Shown here one piece after another: positions 34,524 to 43,525 of a stretch of 64,000 bases of DNA. A program made the position numbers and the translations under genes. Source of the DNA: Ga0077555 sp963741565 (GTDB lineage Bacteria > Pseudomonadota > Alphaproteobacteria > Rhizobiales > Hyphomicrobiaceae); contig CAVUIK010000012.1 in assembly GCA_963741565.1 (NCBI GenBank), positions 124,001 to 188,000 on the forward strand. Reading direction: 5' to 3'. Below the pieces are notes generated by a model. The model did no database searches, was not told where the DNA came from, and was given only the letters and a program-made list of their open reading frames with translations. Each line of letters opens with the position of its first letter. The first letter of the stretch is position 1.

Positions 34524-34938
34524 GGGAGTATCCTTCGGCAGCTGTTGTGGAGGCGTGGTCGGCGCCGACGCTACCTATGCGGCCGCAGAGGAAGGCCTGT
34601 CAACGGCTGCCACACTCCCCGATCCGCGGGGGCTCTCGGTCGGATGCGCCCGGACCAAGTCTGCCATGCCGTTGAAGGGGACATGCTGTTCCGGGATCGC
34701 AGCCGGATCGATCGCCGCGCGGTCGCTCGCGCGTGTCGCCGTCTGGTCGTAGTCTGATATTTCAGTTGCAATGCCTTGTGCAATCTGCGGCATTCCCCAC
34801 ATCTTGCCGGCGATGGGTCACGAGCCGGTCAGGGATGCAGAATTGCGGACCTGATTTGCGCAAGGCGAGGATGTCGGATGAAGTCCATCAAGCCAGCTCG
34901 TGTAATGTGCTGTGGAACTTGGAATAGGGAGCGTTGCC
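34524..34938. other. Intergenic region between argJ and the ABC transporter
   Basis: About 415 bp with no gene I can support. A 75-codon minus-strand frame (34575-34802) has some coding-like composition but no homology I recognise and no ribosome site. The region should hold divergent promoters for argJ and the binding-protein gene. Confidence 0.45.
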
Positions 34939-36138
34939 ATGAAGCGTTTAGGTGGAACCATCGTCACTCTCCTGCTTGCTGCCGGAGTTGGCGGGCCGGT
35001 GGCGGCGCAGGACACCATCAAGATCGGCGAGTTGAACAGCTACAAGACCGTGCCGGCCTTCCTCGAGCCCTATAAGAAGGGTTGGGAGCTGGCAGTCGAG
35101 GAAATCAACAAGGTGGGCGGCGTCAACGGCCGGAAGCTCGAGGTGATCTCGCGCGACGACAGCGGCACGCCGGGCGACGCGGTGCGGGTTGCCGAGGAAC
35201 TCGTGTCGCGCGAGGGCGTGGCGCTGCTGACGGGTACGTTCCTGTCGCACGTGGGGCTTGCCGTCTCCGACTTCGCGAAGCAGCGCAAGATGCTGTTCAT
35301 CGCCTCTGAGCCGCTCACCGACAAGCTCGTCTGGGAGAACGGCCACACCTATACCTACCGGCTGCGCGCGTCGACCTACATGCAGACCTCGATGCTGGTC
35401 GAGGACGCGGTGAAGCTCAACAAGAAGCGTTGGGCGATCATCTACCCCAATTACGAGTATGGCCAGTCGGCCGTCGCCTCGTTCAAGCGCCTGATGTCTG
35501 AGAAGCAGCCAGGCGTCGAGTTCGTCGCCGAGCAGGCGCCGGCACTTGGCAAGATCGAGGCCGGCGCGGTCGTGCAGGCGATCGCCGATGCCAAGCCGGA
35601 CGCTGTCTTCAATGTAACGTTTGGCGCCGATCTCCAGAAACTGGTGCGCGAAAGCGCGACGCGCGGCGCCTTCAAGGATTTGCCGGTGTTTTCCGTTCTC
35701 GGCGGCGAGCCCGAGTATCTGGATCCCCTGAAGGAAGAGGCGCCGGTCGGCTGGTACGTCACAGGCTATCCCTGGGACCAGATCACAACGCCTGAGCACA
35801 AGGCTTTCGTCGATGCCTACCGCGCCAAGTTCAATGACTATCCGCGCCTCGGCTCGGTGGTCGGCTACGCGGCGCTGCAAACCGTCGCAGCCGTCCTGAA
35901 AAAGGCAGGCACGACCGAGACGGCAAAGATGGTGGCGGCCATGGACGGGCTCGAACACATGACGCCGTTCGGCGCAGTCGTCTACCGGGCGATCGATCAC
36001 CAGTCGACGATGGGCGCCTATGTTGGCCGCATCGGGATCAAGGATGGCCGTGGCATCATGACGGACTGGCGTTATGAGCCGGGTGCGAAGCATCTGCCAC
36101 CGGATGACGCCGTCAAGAAGATGCGGCCGGCCGGCTGA
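34939..36138 (+). CDS. LIV-type ABC transporter substrate-binding protein
   Basis: A 399-residue periplasmic binding protein: signal peptide ~1-22 (ending PVAAQ), then IKIGELNSYKTVPAFLEPYKKGWELAVEEINKVGG, typical of the branched-chain amino-acid type 1 fold, and a second lobe from WAIIYPNYEYGQSAV. The motif GRKLEVISRDDSGTPGDAVRVAEEL lies near 60-85. Start at 34939 follows AGGGAG. It is the first gene of the importer operon. The family takes up leucine-like amino acids but also amides, aromatics and urea, so the ligand is open. Confidence 0.94.
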   Translation: MKRLGGTIVTLLLAAGVGGPVAAQDTIKIGELNSYKTVPAFLEPYKKGWELAVEEINKVGGVNGRKLEVISRDDSGTPGDAVRVAEELVSREGVALLTGTFLSHVGLAVSDFAKQRKMLFIASEPLTDKLVWENGHTYTYRLRASTYMQTSMLVEDAVKLNKKRWAIIYPNYEYGQSAVASFKRLMSEKQPGVEFVAEQAPALGKIEAGAVVQAIADAKPDAVFNVTFGADLQKLVRESATRGAFKDLPVFSVLGGEPEYLDPLKEEAPVGWYVTGYPWDQITTPEHKAFVDAYRAKFNDYPRLGSVVGYAALQTVAAVLKKAGTTETAKMVAAMDGLEHMTPFGAVVYRAIDHQSTMGAYVGRIGIKDGRGIMTDWRYEPGAKHLPPDDAVKKMRPAG

Positions 36139-36155
36139 GCGCGTTAGCGACGTTG

Positions 36156-36186
36156 GAAGCGGGCGGCTCATCGGGTCGCCCGCTTC
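36156..36186 (+). terminator. Intra-operon hairpin after the binding-protein gene
   Basis: GAAGCGGGCG and CGCCCGCTTC form a perfect 10-bp stem, followed by ATTTG. Its place between the binding protein and the permease fits a partial terminator or mRNA-stability element that keeps binding protein in excess over membrane subunits. Confidence 0.6.
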
Positions 36187-36234
36187 ATTTGTGGTACAGC
36201 TGTCGCATCACCGCTCGCAGGCGTCTCAGTCAAC

Positions 36235-38112
36235 ATGCTCTCGTCCTTCCTGATCCAGACGTTGAACGGGCTTGCGAGCGCGTCGCTGTTGTTTCTGGCG
36301 GCGCTGGGTCTGTCGCTCATTTTCGGTGTTACGCGCATCGTCAATTTCGCACACGGCTCGATGACGATGCTCGGCGCCTACGTGGCGGCGACACTCTACG
36401 GTGCGCTTGGTGGCGGCGTCCTTGGCTTCTGGGGTGGGGCGCTGCTGGCCGGGCTGGCGGTCGCAGCACTCGCTGTGCTGATCGAGGTCGTCATCCTCAG
36501 GCGGATCTATGGAGCGCCCGAGCTGCTGCAGCTGATTGCCACCTTCGGCATCGTTCTCGTGTTGAAGGACGTCACGCTCTACGTCTGGGGCCCGGAGGAC
36601 ATTCTGGGTCCGCGCGCGCCGGGCCTCAAAGGCGCCATCCCGGTCTTCGGCAAGGCGTTCCCGACCTACGATTTGCTGCTGCTGGTGCTGGGGCCTCTGT
36701 TCCTGCTGTCGATCCATCTCGTGTTGACTCGGACGCTCTGGGGCACGCGACTTAGGGCCGCGACCGAGGATCGCGACATGGCGGCGGCACTCGGGATCGA
36801 TCAGGCGCGTCTGTTCACGGGTGTGCTGGCGCTCGGTGGCTTTCTGGCGGGCCTTGCCGGCGCGCTGGCGCTGCCGCGGGAGCCGGCCAATCTGGCGATG
36901 GATCTTGCGATCATTGCGGACCTCTTTGTAGTGACAGTGGTCGGCGGGCTCGGCAGCATCGGGGGTGCCTATGTGGCCTCGATCCTCATCTGCGTCGTGA
37001 AGGCCTGGTGTATCGGGCTTGGTGATGTGAATGTGCTCGGGTTGCAAGTATCGTTTTCGAAGCTGACGTTGGTCGCCGAGTTCATCGTGATGGCGGTGGT
37101 GTTGATCCTGCGGCCATGGGGTCTCTTCGGGCAGGAGCCGCCGGTACAGCGTGTCGCCGCGACGGCCGTGCTGGCGCTGCCCACGCCCGGACCTCGGGCG
37201 TTAAAGGCGGTGGCGTTTGCTGGGGCCGCGCTGCTGTTGCTTCCGCTGGTGGCGGATCGCTTCACGTTGGTGCTGGCCACCGACATCATCATTTTCGCGC
37301 TGTTCGCGACCAGTCTCGGCGTTCTGATGGGATGGGGCGGCATGGCGTCGTTCGGTCACGCCGCCTACTTCGGGGCTGGTGCCTATGCGGCGGCGCTGGC
37401 CACCAAGGCGGGGTTCCCGTTTGCCCTGGCATTCTCGATGGGGCCGCTGTTCGCGGCGCTGCTTGCGCTCGTCTTCGGCTGGTTTTGCGTTCGCCTGTCG
37501 GGCGTATCGTTAGCGATGCTGACGCTCGCCTTCGCTCAGATCACATGGGCCGTCGCCTTCCAGTGGGACGGCATCACTGGAGGCAGCAACGGCCTTGTCG
37601 GCGTATGGCCGCCAAACCTTCTGGCGGCCAAGACGAGCTACTACGCGTTTACGCTGTTACTGTTGGGTGCGGCCATCGTCGGCACCTGGAGCCTCGCGCA
37701 CACGCCGTTCGGCTATCTGCTGCGGGCGGCGCGGGACAGCCGGTTGCGCGCCGAAGCGCTTGGCGTTGACGTGCGGCGCATCCAGTGGGGGGCGTTCGTG
37801 CTTTCCGGTGCTCTCGCTGGGCTGGCGGGGGCTGCCTACGTGTTCTCGAAGGGCTCGCTGTCGCCCGATACGCTGTCGATCCCGCGCTCCATGGATGCTC
37901 TCGTCATGGTGTTGCTCGGCGGCGTGCAGACGCTGGTTGGCCCCGCGGTTGGGGCGCTCGTGTTCGTCGGGCTGCAGGATTGGATTACGCGCGCGGTCCC
38001 CTACTGGCAGGCGCTGCTGGGAGCCACCGTGATCGCGCTGACGCTGGTGTTTCCGCAAGGCGTCGTCGGGACGTTACGGCAGTGGTTGGCGCCTCCGGAG
38101 GTGCCGCGATGA
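36235..38112 (+). CDS. Fused LivH-LivM ABC transporter permease
   Basis: A 625-residue membrane protein made of two permease halves. Residues ~1-290 are LivH-like (LSLIFGVTRIVNFAHGSMTMLGAY, then FLAGLAGALALPREP and VVGGLGSIGGAYVAS). Residues ~320-625 are LivM-like (GWGGMASFGHAAYFGAGAYAAALA, then GLAGAAYVFSKGSLSPDTLS). LivH and LivM are normally separate; here one chain would supply both halves of the channel. There are about 16-18 membrane segments. The stop overlaps the next start (ATGA). Confidence 0.94.
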   Translation: MLSSFLIQTLNGLASASLLFLAALGLSLIFGVTRIVNFAHGSMTMLGAYVAATLYGALGGGVLGFWGGALLAGLAVAALAVLIEVVILRRIYGAPELLQLIATFGIVLVLKDVTLYVWGPEDILGPRAPGLKGAIPVFGKAFPTYDLLLLVLGPLFLLSIHLVLTRTLWGTRLRAATEDRDMAAALGIDQARLFTGVLALGGFLAGLAGALALPREPANLAMDLAIIADLFVVTVVGGLGSIGGAYVASILICVVKAWCIGLGDVNVLGLQVSFSKLTLVAEFIVMAVVLILRPWGLFGQEPPVQRVAATAVLALPTPGPRALKAVAFAGAALLLLPLVADRFTLVLATDIIIFALFATSLGVLMGWGGMASFGHAAYFGAGAYAAALATKAGFPFALAFSMGPLFAALLALVFGWFCVRLSGVSLAMLTLAFAQITWAVAFQWDGITGGSNGLVGVWPPNLLAAKTSYYAFTLLLLGAAIVGTWSLAHTPFGYLLRAARDSRLRAEALGVDVRRIQWGAFVLSGALAGLAGAAYVFSKGSLSPDTLSIPRSMDALVMVLLGGVQTLVGPAVGALVFVGLQDWITRAVPYWQALLGATVIALTLVFPQGVVGTLRQWLAPPEVPR

Positions 38113-38870
38113 CGGCACCCGTTCTTTCAGTTGTCGATCTGGCGAAGACCTTCGGCGATTTCCGCGCGGTGCAGGGTGTTTCGTTCGACGTGGACGCGGG
38201 CGAGCTGGTCGCGCTGATCGGCCCCAATGGTGCGGGGAAGACAACCACATTCAACATGATCAACGGCCAGTTGGTGCCGGACCGCGGCCGGATTCTCCTT
38301 GCGGGGCGGGATGTGACAGGGTCCGGGCCAGCGGCGCTCTGGACCCAAGGCGTCGCGCGGACATTCCAGATCACGGCGACGTTCGGATCGATGAGTGTCG
38401 CCGAGAATATTGCGATCGCGATCCTCTCGCGCGGCGGATTAGCGGCGCGGCCGTCGCATGGACTGGCCTCCCATGCAGGCGAGATCGGTCAACGCTTGGC
38501 GGAGGTCGGCATGGCTAACGACGGCGGTCGCATTTGCGGGACGCTGGCCTACGGCGACTTGAAGCGGGTGGAGCTCGCGATGGCGCTGGTCAACGAGCCG
38601 CGCCTGCTGCTGATGGACGAGCCGACGGCGGGTATGGCGCCGAAGGAGCGGGCAGACCTTATGCGACTGGTCGCGCGCCTCGCCAAGGATCGGCGCACGG
38701 CGGTGCTGTTCACAGAGCATGACATGGATGTCGTGTTTGGTCATGCGACGCGCATCTTGGTGTTGAATGAAGGTGTCGTGATCGCCGAAGGCCGGCCGGA
38801 AGAGGTGCGCCGCAACCCGAGCGTCCGCGAGGTCTACCTCGGCACCAGTGACATCAGCCGCGGACATTGA
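38109..38870 (+). CDS. LivG-type ABC transporter ATP-binding protein
   Basis: A 253-residue ATPase: Walker A GPNGAGKTTTFNMI near residues 38-51 and Walker B LLLMDEPTAGM near 158-168. The signature LAYGDLKRVELAMAL is a degenerate LSYG/GxxR form usual for LivG, and the H-loop is TEHDMD. VARTFQITATFGSMSV is the LivG Q-loop region. It begins with a 4-bp overlap on the permease gene. Partner of the LivF-type protein downstream. Confidence 0.95.
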   Translation: MTAPVLSVVDLAKTFGDFRAVQGVSFDVDAGELVALIGPNGAGKTTTFNMINGQLVPDRGRILLAGRDVTGSGPAALWTQGVARTFQITATFGSMSVAENIAIAILSRGGLAARPSHGLASHAGEIGQRLAEVGMANDGGRICGTLAYGDLKRVELAMALVNEPRLLLMDEPTAGMAPKERADLMRLVARLAKDRRTAVLFTEHDMDVVFGHATRILVLNEGVVIAEGRPEEVRRNPSVREVYLGTSDISRGH

Positions 38871-38884
38871 GGAGCGCTACGGGA

Positions 38885-39592
38885 ATGGAGCCGCTGCTCG
38901 AGGTTCGCGCGCTGGATGCCTGGTATGGCGGCGCGCAGGTGCTTTTCGGTGTCTCGCTGACTGTCCGCGCGGGCGAGGCTGTGGTGCTACTGGGGCGCAA
39001 CGGCTCCGGCAAATCGACGACGATGAAGGCGATCGTCGGGCTCGAGGTGAGACGGCGAGGCTTGGTGCAACTCGCGGGAACTCGGATTGACCAGTGGGCG
39101 ACGCATGAGATCGCGCGTGCCGGCCTCGGCTTCGTTCCGGAGGACCGGCGGATCTTCAAGGGACTGACAGTCGAGGAAAATCTCGCTGTTGCGGCCTTGC
39201 CGCCGAGGGCGGGAATCGCCTGGTCCATTGATGACGTGTTCCGTCTGTTCCCGGCGCTTGTGCCGATGCGCCGCCGCTTCGGCGGTCAGATGTCCGGCGG
39301 CGAGCAGCAGATGCTGACCATCGGGCGGACGCTCATGGGCCAGCCGCGCTGCATCCTGCTGGACGAGCCATCCGAAGGACTTGCGCCGCTGATCGTCGAG
39401 ACTATCGCCAAGGCGGTCCTGGTATTGAAGTCGCGGGGCGTCGGGTTGCTGGTATCTGAACAGAACGTGCATTTCGCGCGGCGTATCGCCGACCGCGCGG
39501 TGATCATCGAGCGCGGGTCTGTCCGCTTCGAGGGCACGATGGCGGATCTCGAGGCCGTTCCGCGACTGGTCGAGGCTTATCTCTCGGTCTGA
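38885..39592 (+). CDS. LivF-type ABC transporter ATP-binding protein
   Basis: A 235-residue ATPase with Walker A GRNGSGKSTTMKAI, Q-loop region LGFVPEDRRIFKGLTVEENL, signature MSGGEQQMLTIGRTL, Walker B CILLDEPSEGLAPLIV and switch SEQNVHFA. Starting at ATG 38885 gives MEPLLEVRALDAWYGG. A TTG at 38867 that would overlap the previous gene is less likely given GAGGAG placement. It completes the importer (binding protein, fused permease, two ATPases). Confidence 0.95.
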   Translation: MEPLLEVRALDAWYGGAQVLFGVSLTVRAGEAVVLLGRNGSGKSTTMKAIVGLEVRRRGLVQLAGTRIDQWATHEIARAGLGFVPEDRRIFKGLTVEENLAVAALPPRAGIAWSIDDVFRLFPALVPMRRRFGGQMSGGEQQMLTIGRTLMGQPRCILLDEPSEGLAPLIVETIAKAVLVLKSRGVGLLVSEQNVHFARRIADRAVIIERGSVRFEGTMADLEAVPRLVEAYLSV

Positions 39593-39721
39593 GGTGGGGC
39601 CGACTTGTCGACGGAACCGGCGCATGGCTGACGCGCGGAGCGGATACGGGTTCCGCCTTGACCGCCCCGGGGTTCTGAGCCATTGGACGAAGCAGCAGAA
39701 GCGCAGGAATCAGACGAGGCT

Positions 39722-40252
39722 ATGGCGACGAAACCGACGACCCATTGGGCGGATGACGTCTTCGATGAGATGAAGACGCGGGACATTCAGACGGTCTGCA
39801 CGATTCCAGACGGCGGTTTGACGCGACTGCTGAAGCGCGTCGAGGCCGACAAGGCGATGCGCCTCATCACACTTTCGACCGAGGAGGAGGGCATGGGCGT
39901 CGTCACCGGCCAATGGCTCGGCGGTGTGCGCGCGATGATCGCCATGCAATCCTCAGGCGTTGGCAATTGCATCAATGCACTGGGTTATCCGGCGGTGATG
40001 CGCGCGCCCTGCCTGATGGTCGTGACCATGCGCGGCCAGTGGGGCGAGTTCAACCCCTGGCAGGTGCCAATGGGGCAGGCGGTGCGCCCGGTGCTCGAGG
40101 CGGTCGGTGTCAAGTGCTTCCCGGTCGAACGGGGCGAGGAGGTGGGCGAAGTTTTTGCGGCGGCGGCCGACATGGCATTTAATAGCTCGATTTCGGCGGC
40201 CGTGCTGGTGAGCCAGCGTATTGTCGGCGCCAAGGGTTTCGGACAAAAGTGA
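39722..40252 (+). CDS. ThDP-dependent 2-oxoacid decarboxylase, alpha (PYR) subunit
   Basis: A 176-residue pyrimidine-binding domain. TIPDGGLTRLLKRVE, then STEEEGMGVVTGQWLGG with the conserved Glu that activates thiamine diphosphate, and GVGNCINAL match the alpha chains of sulfopyruvate and phosphonopyruvate decarboxylase-type enzymes. The beta chain is encoded 7 bp later. The start at 39722 is chosen over an upstream TTG because of the GAGG site. It follows the LIV importer by 129 bp, and I infer that it processes an imported compound after deamination or oxidation. Confidence 0.88.
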   Translation: MATKPTTHWADDVFDEMKTRDIQTVCTIPDGGLTRLLKRVEADKAMRLITLSTEEEGMGVVTGQWLGGVRAMIAMQSSGVGNCINALGYPAVMRAPCLMVVTMRGQWGEFNPWQVPMGQAVRPVLEAVGVKCFPVERGEEVGEVFAAAADMAFNSSISAAVLVSQRIVGAKGFGQK

Positions 40253-40259
40253 GGCGCAC

Positions 40260-40871
40260 GTGAGCAAGACACCTGCTAAGAGCGCCGCGGCGCCGAACAA
40301 GATCGACCGTCGCCCGTTCGTCGCCGATCTGTTGCGCCACCGTGGGAATGGATTGGTCGTGACCGGGCTCGGCAGCCCGACATGGGACCTGTTCGCCGCT
40401 GGCGATCAACCCGAGAACCTCTATTCCTGGGGTGGCATGGGTCTCGCGGTGCCGACCGCGCTTGGACTGGCGCTGGCGCAGCCCAACCGCCGCATTCTCG
40501 CGCTGACCGGCGACGGTGAAATGATGATGGGCATCGGATCGCTCGGCGTGGTCGGCGACCAGGCACCAAAGAACCTCGGCATCCTCGTCCTCGACAACGA
40601 GCATTTCGCCGAAACGGGCCGCCAGCGCGGCCTTGCGGCAGGGCAGACGGACCTGTGCGCCGTGGCGCGCGGCTTCGGTATCGCCGAGACCATGCACGTG
40701 ACCGAGCAAGGCAAGACGGCTGAGCTTGCTGAATTCCTGTTCAAGCGTCCGGGTCCGGTGTTTGCGGTTGCCAAGATCGCGATCACGGAGGACCCGTGGC
40801 GCCTGCCGGAGAAGGATGGGGCCGCTATCGCACGCCGCTTCAAGGTGGCGCTCGGATTGGAGAAACCGTAA
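40260..40871 (+). CDS. ThDP-dependent 2-oxoacid decarboxylase, beta (PP) subunit
   Basis: A 203-residue diphosphate-binding domain with GTG start and GAGG upstream. The ThDP/Mg motif is ALTGDGEMMMGIGSLGVVGDQ and extends to VLDNEHFAETGRQRG; the expected Asn is in VLDNEHF. GGMGLAVPTALGLALAQP precedes it. Together with the alpha chain it forms a sulfopyruvate-decarboxylase-like enzyme; the substrate may be sulfopyruvate, phosphonopyruvate or another 3-substituted pyruvate. Ends about 150 bp before the next gene. Confidence 0.88.
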   Translation: MSKTPAKSAAAPNKIDRRPFVADLLRHRGNGLVVTGLGSPTWDLFAAGDQPENLYSWGGMGLAVPTALGLALAQPNRRILALTGDGEMMMGIGSLGVVGDQAPKNLGILVLDNEHFAETGRQRGLAAGQTDLCAVARGFGIAETMHVTEQGKTAELAEFLFKRPGPVFAVAKIAITEDPWRLPEKDGAAIARRFKVALGLEKP

Positions 40872-41019
40872 CCGGTTGTGGCAAGACAACGCCTCGTCCA
40901 GCGGCGGTGTTGCCGTCTTGCGTCTTTCCTTCGCGTCGAGGCGTATGCGATAAAGAGCGTGGGAGGTGGGTTGGCTCGAGGGCGGGCCAGCCAGGGGCTG
41001 CACAGTCGGGGTACCCAGT

Positions 41020-41859
41020 ATGTGCACGCGTCTCCACGCCATTGGCTTTGCGTGTGAAATGGACGATGCGACCGCATCCTTCATCTCGCAGATGTCGCAC
41101 GGCTCCACCAAGGACGTCACCTGTGCGTCCGGCTGCTATCGCGTCTGGCGAAGCAGCGCTGGCGCCGAAGTCTGGCTGCATTATCCGCGAACGCCGAAGC
41201 CGGCGGCAGGTGCAGCAGCCCGGACATCCGGACAGCATCCGATCGAAGACCTCAAGGGCTTGGGCGTGTTTCACCGAGGCGCCAGCGATATTCGCATGCG
41301 CCTCGCCAAGTCGATCGCGATTTCGGGGCGCAATCCGCTCGACGGCGTGTGTGTCGGCACGCTGCCGGTGCTCACGCCCGGCAAGGACGCCGCCGGTAAA
41401 AGCGCGGCCAAGCCGATCAATTTCATCTTTGAGCACATCAATTTCGGCAACGACGCGATTGTGTCGACGGTGATGGCGCGCGTCCAGGTTACGGGGCTCG
41501 CCCAGAAGGTGTGGGCGTTCCCGACGGAAGCGGATTACCTCGCCAATGTCGCGAGCAACCGGATGATCGCGCGCGGCGCCATGGCCGAGGTCGATGCCAA
41601 GGATATTCCGGATGTGGCAATGATCTACCGGCCGAAGCCGGGCGCCCTCTGGCTGGCGACCGGCATCGTCAAGCGGTCGATCCGGCTGACCAATCCGGTG
41701 ACCAACAACCCCTATGCGTGGTTGCTGCTGGCGACGGAGCGCGGCGACATCGATATCGTCGCCAACCCCTCCGTGATCGACGGCGACATCTCGGTCGGCC
41801 ACACCGTGCAGGCCGTCGTAACGATGGCGGGGCGGATCATCGAGCGGTTGGCGGCGTAA
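41020..41859 (+). CDS. Conserved hypothetical protein downstream of the decarboxylase
   Basis: About 279 residues; I do not recognise the family. Visible features: LHAIGFACEMDDATASFISQMSHGS near the N-terminus, a basic, Gly-rich middle, PINFIFEHINFGNDAIVSTVMARVQVTGLA near 130-160, and a hydrophobic C-terminal half resembling an alpha/beta domain (VAMIYRPKPGALWLATGIV). No signal peptide or obvious catalytic motif. The position after the decarboxylase suggests shared regulation, but a 148-bp gap leaves room for its own promoter. The start codon is uncertain. Confidence 0.65.
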   Translation: MCTRLHAIGFACEMDDATASFISQMSHGSTKDVTCASGCYRVWRSSAGAEVWLHYPRTPKPAAGAAARTSGQHPIEDLKGLGVFHRGASDIRMRLAKSIAISGRNPLDGVCVGTLPVLTPGKDAAGKSAAKPINFIFEHINFGNDAIVSTVMARVQVTGLAQKVWAFPTEADYLANVASNRMIARGAMAEVDAKDIPDVAMIYRPKPGALWLATGIVKRSIRLTNPVTNNPYAWLLLATERGDIDIVANPSVIDGDISVGHTVQAVVTMAGRIIERLAA

Positions 41860-41869
41860 GGCCGCGCGC

Positions 41870-42322
41870 TCACACGCTCGGGCGCGCTTCGCAGGTTGTG
41901 GTGCGATCGGTGCGCCACATCTGACCGTTCCATTTGTTGGCAATATTGGGCGGCTCCTCGGCGCGCCCGAGTGTGCCGCTGAAGTCGTAGAGTTCGAAGC
42001 AGTTGGCGCTGATGCGCACAATGCGAAAGCAGCCGCCGAGGCCCGGCGGGGGATAGTGGAAGCAGAACTCGCGGTTCTCGATCCACCAGCGTCCTGTCCA
42101 GTGCTTCTGGCCCTCGCGATAATCGCTGGTGCCGTTGGTATGGATCATCTCGGTCCAGGGATTGGTACTGGGATAGATGCCGGCGAGTGGCTGGCCCGCG
42201 AACTCGGCGCGGATCGCATCGCCACTCATCCAGACAAGGCCGGTGCGGTCGTCGGCGCGCAGCAGCGACGGCAACGCTGCGAGCGCGGCGGCAATCATCA
42301 GGACCTTGAGACTGAGACGCAT
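41870..42322 (-). CDS. Secreted conserved protein (DUF995-like)
   Basis: A 150-residue exported protein, signal ~1-23 (ending SLLRA). The mature part has SGDAIRAEFAGQPLAGIYPS, then GRWWIENREFCFHYPPP with a Cys, and GCFRIVRISANCFELYDF. The pattern (ligand-less beta-rich domain with two Cys) resembles rhizobial DUF995-type proteins; I am not certain of membership. It is convergent with the upstream hypothetical gene, 10 bp between stops. Confidence 0.75.
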   Translation of the reverse strand: MRLSLKVLMIAAALAALPSLLRADDRTGLVWMSGDAIRAEFAGQPLAGIYPSTNPWTEMIHTNGTSDYREGQKHWTGRWWIENREFCFHYPPPGLGGCFRIVRISANCFELYDFSGTLGRAEEPPNIANKWNGQMWRTDRTTTCEARPSV

Positions 42323-42541
42323 GGGCCAACGCGTTCCTAAGCTGCAATGATCGCCACAGGATGGTCAACACAGTCCTGAGCGGCGCCATCGATATACAAC
42401 CGCGAGATCAAGGCGACAATTCGAGCGTCGGGCGCGACTGGGCCATGGATGCGGTTATAGGATGCCATGACGGCGGAACACATCGGCGAGTACTTTGCCG
42501 CAGCGATGCTCGACGAGCGTCGTCGGCGAGCGTGGTTGCGG

Positions 42542-43258
42542 TCACGGCTTTCTCTCCATCTCGGGTTTGGCGTCGGCGGTTGCCCTGGTGAAGGTCTCGG
42601 TATAATCGATCAGCCGGTCGGCGGCATGGGCGGCGGCGGCGGTGTCACGTTCGGCGATGGCGCGCGCCTGCTCGGCATGCAGGCGGGCGCAGAGCGGCAG
42701 GTCGGCCGCTTCCTTGTAGTGCTGGTACCAGAACCGTCGTGAGTGCCCGTTGATGAGCCGCATCGCGCCAGCGGCGTATTCGTTATGGGCGGCCTCGGAG
42801 ACAAGCCGGTTCAGCTCGCGGTCGAGGCGCATGAAGGTGATGTCGTCGTTGGCGCGGGCTGCGCGATCCATGCCGTCGGCGATGGCGCTGAATTGCGTGC
42901 GCTGGGCGCCGGTCGCACGCGTCGCGGCCGTGCGGCTCAGCAGGCGTTCCAGCTCGCGGCGCACTTCCAGCACCAGCAGCTGGCGCTTTGGGTCGGTCTC
43001 GGCGACGAGAATGCCCTTGCGCGGTAGAATGACGACCAGGCCCTCACGGGCGAGCCGCTGCAGCGCTTCGCGAATGGGCGTGCGGCCGAGACCGATCTCT
43101 GCCACAAGTGCCTGCTCCGAGAGAAACTGGCCCGGCGCCATGCGCAGCGTGACGATGCGCTCCTCAAGCTGGGCATAGGCCTGCCCGGTCAGCGAGGCAG
43201 ATGACAGCGGCTCACCAGCGTCCTGTGTCAACGGTTGCGTCTTGCGGCGCTCGCCCAT
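42542..43258 (-). CDS. GntR-family (FadR-type) transcriptional regulator
   Basis: A 238-residue repressor. The N-terminal winged helix-turn-helix spans about residues 27-90 (GQFLSEQALVAEIGLGRTPIREALQRLAREGLV is the full motif). The C-terminal all-helical FCD effector domain spans about 100-225 (with LDRELNRLVSEAAHNEY, HAEQARAIAERD). Such regulators respond to acids and control neighbouring catabolic genes. The nearest targets are divergent or downstream genes; none is certain. The 219 bp downstream (42323-42541) holds no clear gene. Confidence 0.92.
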   Translation of the reverse strand: MGERRKTQPLTQDAGEPLSSASLTGQAYAQLEERIVTLRMAPGQFLSEQALVAEIGLGRTPIREALQRLAREGLVVILPRKGILVAETDPKRQLLVLEVRRELERLLSRTAATRATGAQRTQFSAIADGMDRAARANDDITFMRLDRELNRLVSEAAHNEYAAGAMRLINGHSRRFWYQHYKEAADLPLCARLHAEQARAIAERDTAAAAHAADRLIDYTETFTRATADAKPEMERKP

Positions 43259-43267
43259 GGATCGAGT

Positions 43268-43525
43268 TCACTTGGGCTGAGGACGGTGAATACCAATGAG
43301 ACGATCCCAAAGCGTGCCGCCCGCATACCATCGACCGGCGAGGAAGTAGACGACAATCACGACGAGCAGAGCGTATGTCGGCCCTTCGTCGAGAGAAACG
43401 CCTTTGGGTGTCAGACTGCCTGTTAGTGCGCCGATGATGTAGCCGCCGACCATGAAGACAGTGATGAAATCCAGGACGGAGGCGACGATCCGTTTCCAAA
43501 CTGGTGTGCGCGCAATCGGGTTCAT
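43268..43525 (-). CDS. Small RDD-family membrane protein
   Basis: An 85-residue protein with two membrane helices (about 17-38 and 50-66). The RDD signature is KRIVASVLDFI near the N-terminus and GGTLWDRLIGI at the end. The family is thought to act in transport or membrane protection; roles are mostly unknown. It ends 9 bp before the GntR start and is probably co-transcribed with it. Confidence 0.85.
   Translation of the reverse strand: MNPIARTPVWKRIVASVLDFITVFMVGGYIIGALTGSLTPKGVSLDEGPTYALLVVIVVYFLAGRWYAGGTLWDRLIGIHRPQPK

Noticed and set aside
34575..34802. A 75-codon minus-strand frame upstream of argJ
   Set aside because: No ribosome site and no recognisable motif; the composition alone is not enough.
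42467..42541. A short frame starting MTAEHIGEYFAAAMLDERRRRAW
   Set aside because: It looks coding-like for about 25 codons but then runs into the 3' end of the GntR gene on the other strand; too short to support.
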